Below are positions 5,585 through 13,500 of a DNA stretch of 14,937 bases, one piece after another. The DNA is taken from positions 1-14,937 of the forward strand of contig MGXG01000039.1 in assembly GCA_001801285.1 (NCBI GenBank), given 5' to 3'. The stretch is from Gammaproteobacteria bacterium GWE2_37_16 (GTDB taxonomy: Bacteria; Pseudomonadota; Gammaproteobacteria; UBA9339). The notes under the pieces are model-generated. The model did not search any database. It was not told where the DNA came from and worked only from the letters and a program-made list of their open reading frames with translations. The position numbers were made by a program, and so were the translations under genes. The stretch's first letter is position 1. The number at the start of each line of letters is the position of its first letter.

Positions 5585-8320
5585 AGGAATCTTGATTATT
5601 TTATCCAAGTCCAAGCTCACCGTCTGCAACAATTCTTCGTTAGTCATTTCGGTTAGAGAAACTTCCCCACCGCCACTTAATATTTCTTGCGACAAAGCCT
5701 TTTTGTCATTAATCAAAAGATCGATTTTTTCCTCAATCGTTCCCGAACAAATAAATTTATGCACTAAAACATTTTTCTTTTGTCCAATACGATAGGCGCG
5801 GTCTGTCGCCTGATTTTCAACCGCAGGGTTCCACCAACGGTCAAAATGAATCACATGTGCCGCGTTGGTTAAATTTAATCCCGTACCACCCGCCTTTAAA
5901 GATAAAATAAAAAACGGTGGTCCTTTTTCATCTTGAAATAATCGCACCAACTCAGCACGTTCCTTGATTTTAGTGCCACCGTGCAACACCAAACCGTTTT
6001 TTTGAAAAATCGTTGCTAAATAAACCGACAAAGCTGGAATAATTTCGCGAAACTGCGTAAATATTAGTACCTTTTCCTGCTTTGCGGCAATTGCAGTACA
6101 CAGTTCTTGCAAACGCAAAAACTTGCCACTTTCTTCTGCCACATAATCACCATGCCCAAGCCACTGACACGGGTGATTGCAAATTTGTTTCAAACGCATT
6201 AACGAAGCAAGCACCAACCCTCGCCTTTCCATTCCCTCCATCACTTCCAGCTGTTTAGCCAATTGCATAACTGCTTGCTGATAAAGACTAATTTGCTGTC
6301 TACTCAGAGTACAATAAGCGTTTAATTCAGTTTTGTCAGGCAAATCATTAATGATACTTTTATCATTTTTTAAGCGCCGCAAAATATATGGGCTCACCAA
6401 AGTACGCAAAGAACCAAAAAAGTTAGCTTCTACTTTATGCTGCAATTTTTTCCCGTAATCGCTAAAAGTTTTTTGTGCACCAAGCAATCCTGGAGCAATA
6501 AAATCAAACAGCGACCACAAATCACCAAGATTATTTTCAATTGGCGTTCCTGTTAAAATAATTCGGGTTTTACTCGCAATGTTTTTAACGGCACGAGTTT
6601 GCTTTGCCGAAGGATTTTTAATCGCCTGCGCCTCATCTAAAATCACCAAACCCCAAGGTATTTTTATCAACCAGCCGAGGCGTTGCACAAAAGTATAAGT
6701 CGTAAACACAATATCAAAATCTGCCAACTCTTCACTGTTAATCTGTTTTACATCACTGTGCTCTGAAGGATGTGCAATAAATATTTTTAAACTTGGTGCA
6801 AAACGAGCAATTTCAGCTTGCCAATTCCCTAACAATGAAGCTGGAACAACAATAAGATGTGGTGAAAAATCTTTTTTTTGTTGTTTTTTAATAATCAATA
6901 ACAACGCCAAAACCTGGATAGTTTTACCCAAACCCATGTCATCTGCCAAACAACCGCCTAATTTTAAATTATACAACAACAACAACCACTGCACGCCAGC
7001 GATTTGATACGGGCGCAATTTAGCATGCAAATGTTTTTGTAAAATAGCCAATAATTCATCACTATTCCCATCAACTTTTGGATGACGCATGGAAGCCAAT
7101 ATTTGCTTAAGTTCCCCAATAGCAGTTATCGAAGACCATTCCGCTACTGCTAGATTTTCTTCTTCACTAACCCCTGTTTTACTAAAACCAGCCAACAAGC
7201 GCATACCTTCGGCAAAAGATAAATCACCAGCCGCCACATCATGTTGCACCGTTTGCCAATGCTGCAAAACCGCCGCAAGTTTTTCCTTATCAACCTCAAC
7301 CCACTGCCCTTTGATTTTGATTAAATTATCAGCTGCAACGAGTATTTCCTGCCATTCTTCGGTACTTAAAGTTTGACCATCCGCTAACGCCAATTGCACA
7401 TCAAAATCCAATAAAGCATCAGCACCGACGTTATGCGCCGGATTTTTACCAATTTTAATTTCCACTTTGGGGCGACTAGGTTTTTTGGCATTCCACCAAT
7501 TTGGCACTCGCACCACAATACCGGCAGATTCAAATAAATGTATTTCTTTTAAAAAGCGATAAGCCTCCTGAGGTTTCCAGGCTAATGGTTTGAAAATACG
7601 ACCAGAACTGACTAAGTCTTTTATAAAAGGACTTGCCTCACAAGCTTTTTGTACTGGCAAAAGCAACGCTAAAAGCAAAGCTTTATTTTTATCTCCTGCA
7701 TATTCTTGCAAAGCTTTACCCAACGGTAAATGCTGAACTTGTGCATTATTTGTCAGGCGAGTGGTATAAGTTGCCAAAAAAGCAAATGGCATTTCCTGGT
7801 TTTCTTTATTTTCCGCCAAATGAAAACATACACGTCCCACCAAATTCCAATGTGCATGATAAGCTTCAAAATATTGCTGTAAGTTATTATTAAAATTAGA
7901 TAATTCCTGCCGTAAAACCAAATTTAAATCTGTCCACAACGAATACAAAACTTCCAAATTCAAATATTCACCACCTTGCATAAATGGAGCTTGATTGAGA
8001 ATAATGTTCAGTTCTTCTTCATCGGGGACAGGAACAGTTTTAGTCGGCGTTACTAAAAAATCTGGATACTTACAAACTTCTGTAATAAATTTTTGGGCAA
8101 ATTGTCGCCAGAACATAAAGCTTGGCGGCAAAGCGGTTGACAAGGTTATCAAACCTAAATGCAATAACCCTGACGCATAGCCATTTTGCCAGCGTTTCTG
8201 GATTTCTTGTACGCTAGATTCGTCCAACGTTACCTGAACGTTATTATCCGTTACAAGGTGAAGATGACCTGCTGGAGAAAGAGCAATGGAAAAATTAAGA
8301 TAGGGAGTCTTTTGAAGCAT
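5582..8320 (-). CDS. SNF2-family DEAD/DEAH-like helicase (Swi2/Snf2 ATPase)
   Basis: The 912-residue protein is a double-stranded DNA translocase of the SNF2/RapA-HepA class. The N-terminal half (to about 430) carries the bacterial SNF2-associated region, with the block ADALLDFDVQLALADG and WVEVDKEKL. The ATPase core then starts at LRPYQIAGVQWL. Motif I is DDMGLGKT (about 460-467), motif II DEAQ (about 561-564) and motif III LTGTPIENN. The helicase C-terminal lobe has KVLIFTQF, the motif V block SLKAGGTGLNLT and the motif VI block QATDRAYRIGQ (about 836-846). All catalytic motifs look intact. The start is the ATG at 8318-8320 with a poor ribosome-binding site. It follows ctpA on the same strand after a REP pair. 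A SWIM protein gene lies downstream, suggesting a functional pair. Chromatin-like or transcription-recycling roles are known for relatives; the role here is unproven. Confidence 0.95.
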   Translation of the reverse strand: MLQKTPYLNFSIALSPAGHLHLVTDNNVQVTLDESSVQEIQKRWQNGYASGLLHLGLITLSTALPPSFMFWRQFAQKFITEVCKYPDFLVTPTKTVPVPDEEELNIILNQAPFMQGGEYLNLEVLYSLWTDLNLVLRQELSNFNNNLQQYFEAYHAHWNLVGRVCFHLAENKENQEMPFAFLATYTTRLTNNAQVQHLPLGKALQEYAGDKNKALLLALLLPVQKACEASPFIKDLVSSGRIFKPLAWKPQEAYRFLKEIHLFESAGIVVRVPNWWNAKKPSRPKVEIKIGKNPAHNVGADALLDFDVQLALADGQTLSTEEWQEILVAADNLIKIKGQWVEVDKEKLAAVLQHWQTVQHDVAAGDLSFAEGMRLLAGFSKTGVSEEENLAVAEWSSITAIGELKQILASMRHPKVDGNSDELLAILQKHLHAKLRPYQIAGVQWLLLLYNLKLGGCLADDMGLGKTIQVLALLLIIKKQQKKDFSPHLIVVPASLLGNWQAEIARFAPSLKIFIAHPSEHSDVKQINSEELADFDIVFTTYTFVQRLGWLIKIPWGLVILDEAQAIKNPSAKQTRAVKNIASKTRIILTGTPIENNLGDLWSLFDFIAPGLLGAQKTFSDYGKKLQHKVEANFFGSLRTLVSPYILRRLKNDKSIINDLPDKTELNAYCTLSRQQISLYQQAVMQLAKQLEVMEGMERRGLVLASLMRLKQICNHPCQWLGHGDYVAEESGKFLRLQELCTAIAAKQEKVLIFTQFREIIPALSVYLATIFQKNGLVLHGGTKIKERAELVRLFQDEKGPPFFILSLKAGGTGLNLTNAAHVIHFDRWWNPAVENQATDRAYRIGQKKNVLVHKFICSGTIEEKIDLLINDKKALSQEILSGGGEVSLTEMTNEELLQTVSLDLDKIIKIP

Positions 8321-8357
8321 CGATCTTTATTATGAATTTTACCAACCCCTCAAAACC

Positions 8358-8412
8358 GTAGCCACAAACTTTAGCCTGCGCAGTTAGGACGCAAGCTAAA
8401 GCTTGCAGCTAC
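8358..8412. repeat. REP pair between ctpA and the SNF2 gene
   Basis: A forward REP (GTAG at 8358-8361, degenerate left arm CACAAAC, right arm to 8380) faces an inverted REP (CGCAAGC-TAAA-GCTTGC, ending CTAC, 8390-8412) across a 9-base spacer. It fills half of the 118-base gap between two co-directional genes and could weaken read-through from ctpA. Confidence 0.8.
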
Positions 8413-8438
8413 GGGGGAAAGAAGGTGCAACTAAACTC

Positions 8439-9827
8439 CTACTTGGGAAACGAACTCAATCCTTTTAAAATATTTAACGCTTCATACAATTGGTAATCAC
8501 CACGCGCTAAATTCATAGATTTTTCGGTCTGACGATCTGCATCAAGCTTTTGATCCTCATCATTTTCATCGAAATCACTGTCATTATCCTTGTTAACATC
8601 TGCATTATCGAGATGATCTAACAATTTAGATTCATCAATACGCAATCCAGCTTCATTTTTGTCTTTTGATAACTGTAAATCCTTCACAACAACATCTGGC
8701 TCAATACCTTTCGCCTGAATCGAACGACCAGACGGCGTGTAATACAGGGCTGTTGTCAATTTAATACCTGTTTTATCATCGAGCGGCAACAATGTTTGCA
8801 CCGATCCCTTGCCAAAGCTACGTGTACCAACGATAACAGCACGCCTATGATCCTGCAAAGCTCCCGCGACAATTTCAGCTGCCGATGCCGAACCCTCATT
8901 AATCAGTACCACCATCGGCACGCCGCTTATAGTTTCTCCAGGTGTAGCGTTAGCGACGATATGCGCTCCCTCGAATTGCCCTTGCGTATAAACGATCAAC
9001 TTGTTATCTTTTAATTTATCCGCATCGAGAAAATCATCAGAAATTTGTACTGCCGAATCCAATAAACCACCTGGATTATTACGTAAATCCAATATCAAAC
9101 CCTTTAGTGGACCTTTTTTCTTTAACTGGGCAATAGCTTTGGCAACATCTCTTGCCGTTGGATCTTGGAAAATCGCTATCCGCACATAACCGTAACCTGA
9201 TTCCAGCAATTTTCCTTTAACTGTTTTGACTTTAACAATATCGCGAGTAAGTTTAAAAGTTAACGGCTTAACATTGTTTTTACGCGCTATCATCAAAGTC
9301 AGTTTACTACCCTTTGGACCACGCATCATATTTAGCGCATCACGCAATGTCATATCTTTAACAAATTTATCATTGATTTGAATGATAAGATCTCCAGCTT
9401 TAATACCTGCCTTGGCAGCTGGTGTATCATCAAGTGGGGTAACAACACGAATAGCGCCCTGATCAGGAATAAGCTCAATACCAACTCCACCAAACTGTCC
9501 TTCGGTAACCATTTCCAGATCCCTCATATCGGTTTCATCCAAATATTCAGAATGAGGATCTAATTTAGCAATCATACCGGCAACAGCGTTATCAATTAAC
9601 ACTTTTTCTTCAGTCTTTTTGACATAATATTGTTTAACATATGCAATAACCAACGCTAAACGCTTCATATCAGGCTCAGATATAACTTTGGATGGATCGG
9701 TTATATTTGGCGGTGGCGGCAAATTCAAAATCGCAAAACAATTCTGATAATAAAAAAACGCCGTTAAAAATAACGAACAAAAAACCACAGGAAATTTTGA
9801 ATTTTGAATTTTTGTTTTTGTATTCAT
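8439..9827 (-). CDS. ctpA: S41 carboxyl-terminal processing protease
   Basis: This is a periplasmic serine protease that trims or degrades proteins from the C-terminus; relatives control peptidoglycan hydrolases and photosystem precursors. From the ATG at 9825-9827 it has 462 residues. There is a signal peptide of about 32 residues (cleavage after NCFA), a PDZ domain at about 112-182 (GGVGIELIPDQG onward) and the S41 core. The catalytic Ser is expected at 315 in GSASAAEI and the Lys at 340 in SFGKGSVQT. Their 25-residue spacing matches Ser430/Lys455 of E. coli Prc. Near the C-terminus there is a very acidic Asp/Asn-rich stretch. An in-frame GTG at 9837-9839 is an alternative start; neither has a Shine-Dalgarno. 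Its place after envC follows the gammaproteobacterial gpmI-envC-ctpA order. Confidence 0.93.
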   Translation of the reverse strand: MNTKTKIQNSKFPVVFCSLFLTAFFYYQNCFAILNLPPPPNITDPSKVISEPDMKRLALVIAYVKQYYVKKTEEKVLIDNAVAGMIAKLDPHSEYLDETDMRDLEMVTEGQFGGVGIELIPDQGAIRVVTPLDDTPAAKAGIKAGDLIIQINDKFVKDMTLRDALNMMRGPKGSKLTLMIARKNNVKPLTFKLTRDIVKVKTVKGKLLESGYGYVRIAIFQDPTARDVAKAIAQLKKKGPLKGLILDLRNNPGGLLDSAVQISDDFLDADKLKDNKLIVYTQGQFEGAHIVANATPGETISGVPMVVLINEGSASAAEIVAGALQDHRRAVIVGTRSFGKGSVQTLLPLDDKTGIKLTTALYYTPSGRSIQAKGIEPDVVVKDLQLSKDKNEAGLRIDESKLLDHLDNADVNKDNDSDFDENDEDQKLDADRQTEKSMNLARGDYQLYEALNILKGLSSFPK

Positions 9828-9847
9828 AAATAGATTCACAATACATT

Positions 9848-9876
9848 TATGTAAAGATAATTGCCTTTAAAATCAA
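9848..9876 (-). promoter_or_regulatory. Probable ctpA promoter
   Basis: Minus-strand -35 TTGATT (9876-9871) and -10 TACATA (9853-9848) are 17 bases apart. The envC promoter has the same boxes and spacing and the same GGCAATT inside the spacer. Transcription would start about 14 bases before the ATG and almost at the alternative GTG. Confidence 0.5.
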
Positions 9877-9918
9877 TCTGTTATTTTTGCTGATTCCAAA
9901 AAACATCGGGGAAATCTC

Positions 9919-9943
9919 AAAAACAACGGAGCCGCAAGCGGCT
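9919..9943 (-). terminator. REP-like hairpin and possible envC terminator
   Basis: GCCGC-AA-GCGGC (9931-9942), preceded by GGAG on the plus strand, is a short relative of the REP family. On the minus strand the AGCCG/CGGCT stem is followed by CCGTTG and then five T (complement of 9919-9923), 20 bases after the envC stop codon. The T run is a little distant for a strong terminator. Confidence 0.45.
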
Positions 9944-9963
9944 TACAGTACGACATTTACAAC

Positions 9964-11148
9964 CTAAAATTTACACCACACCGTTGGATCAATTGGCTTG
10001 CCATTATAACGCATCGCAAAATAAAGCCCACTTTTTTCATATCCACCACTATTTCCAACAGTAGCAATTACTTCACCGGCTGCAACTGTATCATTAGTTT
10101 TTTTGTATAAACTATGATTACGCCCGTACAAACTCATATAACCACGCCCATGATCAATAATCAACATCAAACCATAACCACGCAACCATTCAGCAAAAAC
10201 AACTCGTCCGGCGGCAATCGCATGCACTTCCTGCCCTTCTCCTGCCGCAACAATAACACCACCCAATCGCGCCTCACCACCACCTGCATTTTCTATTTTA
10301 CCGCTGGTTGGAGATAATAATTTGCCACGTAAGTTACCTAAAAACTTTCCTCCCAGTGGCAAAGAAGCTACAGGCAAATGTTTACGAGCGCGCTCCAAAG
10401 CCTGCGCACGCTCACGCGCTTTGATTTCTTCTGTAATACGCACAATAACTTGCTCCAAAGCAGCTTTATCGGCAAGTAAGTGTTGCATTTTTGCATTCTG
10501 ATCCTGCAAGCTGGATTTAATTGAATGTAAAGCCAAATTACGTTCCTGCCGTTTCCTTTCTAACTGCTGCTTTTCCGTTTCCTGATGTAAATATAATCCC
10601 TTTAAAATATGTGTCTGCTTCTGAATCGCATCATTGTTTTGTTGCAGTTTTTGCAAAGTAACAACCACCGCGTGAATGGACTCAGCACGCGCCGCCAATA
10701 AATATCGAAAATAAACACTTAAACGATCTACATCGTTAGGGTTTTCTTGATTAAAAAGCATTTTAAAATAACCGTCATGATCAAGCATATAGGCAGCACG
10801 CACCTCATGGAAAGCGTGTTGCTTTTGTTCCTGTAACTGCTTTTGGTAACCTACTTTCTGCAAATTCAATTTTTGTAAAACCATCTGTTGTTCGGTTAGT
10901 TTTTTATTGGTTTGCTTGGCGGCAAGTGCAACACTACCAATCGCAACCTCTGACTGTTGCAACTGTTGCTGCACAGCTACTTGCTGTTTTTGAGTTTGCG
11001 TAAGATTGGATTGCAAAATATGGATTTTACCAATCAGTTGTTTTAGCTGCGTAAATGGCGAAATAGCAAAGGCTTGACTGCTGCTCAATATACCAAGCAA
11101 CAATAATATTGGAAATTTTAAATTTTTAATGCTGTATTTTACATTCAT
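9964..11148 (-). CDS. envC: Murein hydrolase activator EnvC (degenerate LytM/M23)
   Basis: EnvC is a periplasmic factor that activates the septal amidases AmiA/AmiB during cell division. From the ATG at 11146-11148 it has 394 residues. A signal peptide (about 1-28, ending QAFA) is followed by a long Gln-rich coiled coil (about 35-265) and a C-terminal LytM domain (last ~115). The LytM zinc ligands are missing: the first His site reads EARLGGVIV and the last HxH reads GLYFAMR. This is as in E. coli EnvC, so it is an activator, not an active peptidase; the segment GYGLMLIIDHGRGYMSLYG is typical. An in-frame GTG lies 12 bases upstream at 11160 and no Shine-Dalgarno is seen. The gene sits between gpmI and ctpA, the usual order, but has its own promoter. 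Confidence 0.93.
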   Translation of the reverse strand: MNVKYSIKNLKFPILLLLGILSSSQAFAISPFTQLKQLIGKIHILQSNLTQTQKQQVAVQQQLQQSEVAIGSVALAAKQTNKKLTEQQMVLQKLNLQKVGYQKQLQEQKQHAFHEVRAAYMLDHDGYFKMLFNQENPNDVDRLSVYFRYLLAARAESIHAVVVTLQKLQQNNDAIQKQTHILKGLYLHQETEKQQLERKRQERNLALHSIKSSLQDQNAKMQHLLADKAALEQVIVRITEEIKARERAQALERARKHLPVASLPLGGKFLGNLRGKLLSPTSGKIENAGGGEARLGGVIVAAGEGQEVHAIAAGRVVFAEWLRGYGLMLIIDHGRGYMSLYGRNHSLYKKTNDTVAAGEVIATVGNSGGYEKSGLYFAMRYNGKPIDPTVWCKF

Positions 11149-11174
11149 GAATCGCTGCACAATACCATTAAAGA

Positions 11175-11203
11175 TATGTAAATAAAATTGCCATATAATT
11201 CAA
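11175..11203 (-). promoter_or_regulatory. Probable envC promoter
   Basis: Minus-strand -35 TTGAAT (11203-11198) and -10 TACATA (11180-11175) are separated by 17 bases containing GGCAATT. The match to the ctpA upstream region strengthens both calls. The predicted leader is about 20 bases without a ribosome-binding site. Confidence 0.5.
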
Positions 11204-11261
11204 TATGTTAAAAATAAAAAACGTAACTTCTCAAAAACCACAGGCGAATCACAAACATAAC

Positions 11262-11338
11262 GTAGCCGCAAGTTTTAACTTGCGTATTAGATATCGCGCA
11301 TCTACATGATTTGACGCAGGCTAAAGACCTGCGGCTAC
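11262..11338. repeat. REP pair upstream of envC
   Basis: A forward REP (GTAG at 11262, stem CGCAAGT/ACTTGCG, to 11284) and an inverted REP (CGCAGG-CTAAAGA-CCTGCG, ending CTAC, 11315-11338) flank a 30-base spacer that differs from the one conserved at 4079 and 5019. Stem changes in the forward unit are compensatory. Confidence 0.8.
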
Positions 11339-11400
11339 GTAAACATAATTATAATGCCCTAACTTTTTGAGATATTACTAAAAAACGTTAAAATAAAAAA

Positions 11401-11513
11401 CATTCCGCCCTCCCACCCAGCTTAAAATATTCCACAAAAATACACAATACCGTACATTTTACGGTATTGCATAATCAAATTTAATTCATTATTTTGGGTG
11501 GGTGGGCGGGAAT
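11401..11513. repeat. Nested inverted-repeat element, copy A, with G-quadruplex motif
   Basis: Outer arms CATTCCGCCCTCCCACCCA (11401-11419) and TGGGTGGGTGGGCGGGAATG (11495-11513 region) are near-perfect inverted repeats. They enclose a perfect 10-bp dyad, CAATACCGTA-CATTT-TACGGTATTG (11445-11469). The right arm contains GGGTGGGTGGGCGGG (11496-11510). A second copy of the layout lies before mnmG. The element looks like a small non-coding mobile or structural repeat; it has no coding frame of its own. Confidence 0.65.
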
Positions 11514-11731
11514 GAAATTTACCCGCAATTTCCCGGAAAATTATTCAAAATTTCAACAATTCGTTCGTTACTCGAAACATCCTGTTTCCTTTTTATGTTT
11601 CACTCTCCTGTTTCACATAAAAAGCCAGCCAAATACTCCTTGTTTTTGGCGCTCATTGGAACAAAACTTTGTTTTGTTTATTCCCAATTCGCCCCCTACG
11701 GGGTCGGCTTTCAGCCTTTCAAAATCTGGCT
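11514..11731. other. Non-coding region downstream of gpmI
   Basis: The 571-base gap between envC and gpmI (11161-11731) contains the envC promoter, a REP pair, the nested repeat and this stretch. Here I see a 9-bp inverted repeat TTTTTATGT/ACATAAAAA (about 11590-11623), GCCAAA/TTTGGC (11628-11633 with 11645-11650) and CCCC-TAC-GGGG near 11695. The GCCAAA stem, followed on the minus strand by TGGCTTTTT, could be a weak gpmI terminator. Plus-strand open frames here lack family features. Confidence 0.4.
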
Positions 11732-13309
11732 TCATGCCGATTTTGTCATTCCTTCATTTAAATTCAATAAACATTCCCCAGTCATCTCCTTCGGCACATC
11801 AATTCCAATTAAACTCAGCATAGTTGGCGCCAAATCGATCAACTTACCTAACTTTTTTGTCATTTCCGCTTTTCTGCCCACATAAATAAATGGCACTGGG
11901 TTGATAGTATGAGCTGTATGTGCTTGCTGCGTATCTTCATCAACCATTTTTTCCGCATTGCCGTGATCAGCAATCACAACCATTTCTCCACCAACTTCAC
12001 GCAATGTTGCCGCAACCTGCCCCAAACAATCATCCACAAATTCAACTGCCTCAATTGCCGCTGGAATATTTCCCGTATGCCCCACCATATCAGGGTTAGC
12101 GTAATTACAAATAATCACATCATAAGTCCCTGCACGAATGACTTCCAATAAGCGCTTTGTCACTTCGCCAGCATTCATTTCTGGTTGCAAATCATAGGTA
12201 GCAACTTTTGGTGATGGAATTAAAATACGATCTTCACCTACAAACGGTTCTTCACGACCGCCATTCAGGAAATAAGTCACATGTGCGTATTTTTCTGTTT
12301 CGGCGATACGTAATTGACGCAAATGATTCTTCTCCAATACTTCACCAAAAACATTAGTTAAATCTTGGGGCGGATAAGCAACACGAACTTTCAGATCACC
12401 AGCATATTCAGTTAAAGTTACATAAGCTGTCAATTTTGGCTGTGCTTGGCGCACAAAACCGCTAAATTGCGGGTCGGTAAAAGCATAGCTCAATTCGCGA
12501 CCACGATCAGCGCGGAAATTCATAAAGATAACACTGTCTCCATCTTTGATAGTAATTGGTGTTTCATCTTCTTGCTTAATACAAGTTGGTTTGACAAATT
12601 CATCATTTTCACTGCGCGCATAAGCTATTGCCAACGCCTCTTCTGCATTTTTCGCGAAAAATTCCGCCTTCCCCTGCGTTAACATATCATAAGCAACCTG
12701 CACACGATCCCAACGTTTATCACGATCCATAGCATAGTAACGCCCACAAATTGAAGCAATTTTCCCTGTTCCCAAAAGCTGTAATTTACTTTCCATCGAT
12801 TGTATTGATACCAACGCCGATTTCGGTGGTGTATCGCGACCATCAAGAAAAGCATGTACATAGACCTTCTTACAACCACGTTTCACCGCCAACTCAACCA
12901 TAGCTTCCAAATGCACATCGCGGCTATGCACTCCACCTTTTGAAAGCAAACCAAAAATATGCACCGCTCCTTGGGCCTGTATGGTTTCGTCAACAGTTTG
13001 CATTAAAACCGGATTTTTAAAAAACTCTCCTGTCTGAATCACTAAATCAATTTTAGTTAAATCCTGTAACACCGAGCGCCCAGCTCCGATATGTAAATGC
13101 CCAACCTCAGAATTACCCATCTGCCCCGGCGGTAAACCAACATCCAAACCTGATGCGGAAAGCAAAGCGTGTGGATAATGCTGCCAAAGCTGGTCGAAAT
13201 TCGGCGTCTTAGCCATAGCAATTACATTATCTTTTTGTTCTTCTGAATGTCCCCAACCATCAAGAATCATCAAAATCAAAGGACGGTGTTGCACTGTTGC
13301 ATTATTCAT
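11732..13309 (-). CDS. gpmI: 2,3-bisphosphoglycerate-independent phosphoglycerate mutase
   Basis: This cytoplasmic, Mn-dependent glycolytic enzyme interconverts 3- and 2-phosphoglycerate. From the ATG at 13307-13309 it has 525 residues, slightly longer than the usual 510-515. Metal ligand Asp17 is in ILDGWG and the catalytic Ser67 in GQMGNSEVGH. These are followed by HAFLDGRDTPP, FRADRGRE, NYANPDMVGHTGN and the metal site IADHGNAEKM, so the phosphatase and transferase domains are complete. GAGG lies 9 bases before this ATG. The frame stays open 165 bases further upstream, but that part is translated REP sequence (LRRLKSAAT) and should not be included. The gene starts the gpmI-envC-ctpA order and is divergent from mnmG; a -10-like TATATT lies in its leader. 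Confidence 0.96.
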   Translation of the reverse strand: MNNATVQHRPLILMILDGWGHSEEQKDNVIAMAKTPNFDQLWQHYPHALLSASGLDVGLPPGQMGNSEVGHLHIGAGRSVLQDLTKIDLVIQTGEFFKNPVLMQTVDETIQAQGAVHIFGLLSKGGVHSRDVHLEAMVELAVKRGCKKVYVHAFLDGRDTPPKSALVSIQSMESKLQLLGTGKIASICGRYYAMDRDKRWDRVQVAYDMLTQGKAEFFAKNAEEALAIAYARSENDEFVKPTCIKQEDETPITIKDGDSVIFMNFRADRGRELSYAFTDPQFSGFVRQAQPKLTAYVTLTEYAGDLKVRVAYPPQDLTNVFGEVLEKNHLRQLRIAETEKYAHVTYFLNGGREEPFVGEDRILIPSPKVATYDLQPEMNAGEVTKRLLEVIRAGTYDVIICNYANPDMVGHTGNIPAAIEAVEFVDDCLGQVAATLREVGGEMVVIADHGNAEKMVDEDTQQAHTAHTINPVPFIYVGRKAEMTKKLGKLIDLAPTMLSLIGIDVPKEMTGECLLNLNEGMTKSA

Positions 13310-13411
13310 GAATTTGCCTCGCAAAATTTCGCCATAAACGAAATTAAATATAATTGTAAAATTTGGATTAATAAAAGGTTTTGTCGAATAATTCGTATTA
13401 ATAATGATTTC

Positions 13412-13500
13412 GTAGCCGCAACTGGAGATTGTAGCCGCAGACTTTAGTCTACGTAACTTACAATTATTGCACATATATCACAAACGAAGCTCGCGGCTAG
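13412..13500. repeat. Degenerate REP cluster upstream of gpmI
   Basis: Two GTAGCCGCA starts occur (13412 and 13431). The second has an intact hairpin, CGCAGAC-TTTA-GTCTACG. The following bases (to about 13478) are the reverse complement of the conserved spacer seen at 4079-4106 and 5019. A decayed inverted end (CTCGCGGCTAG) closes the cluster at 13500. It creates the false upstream extension of the gpmI reading frame. Confidence 0.75.

Noticed and set aside
9964..10330. Active M23 peptidase call for the envC C-terminal domain
   Set aside because: The zinc-ligand positions are replaced, as in EnvC activators, so hydrolase activity is not expected.
11445..11469. Integron attC or dif-type recombination site
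   Set aside because: The dyad lacks the attC core GTTRRRY/RYYYAAC and the XerC/XerD half-site pattern, and no integrase is nearby.
11494..11885. Overlapping plus-strand open frames of 109 and 127 residues
   Set aside because: They run from the repeat element through non-coding DNA into the antisense of gpmI, overlap each other in two frames, and have no family motif or ribosome-binding site.
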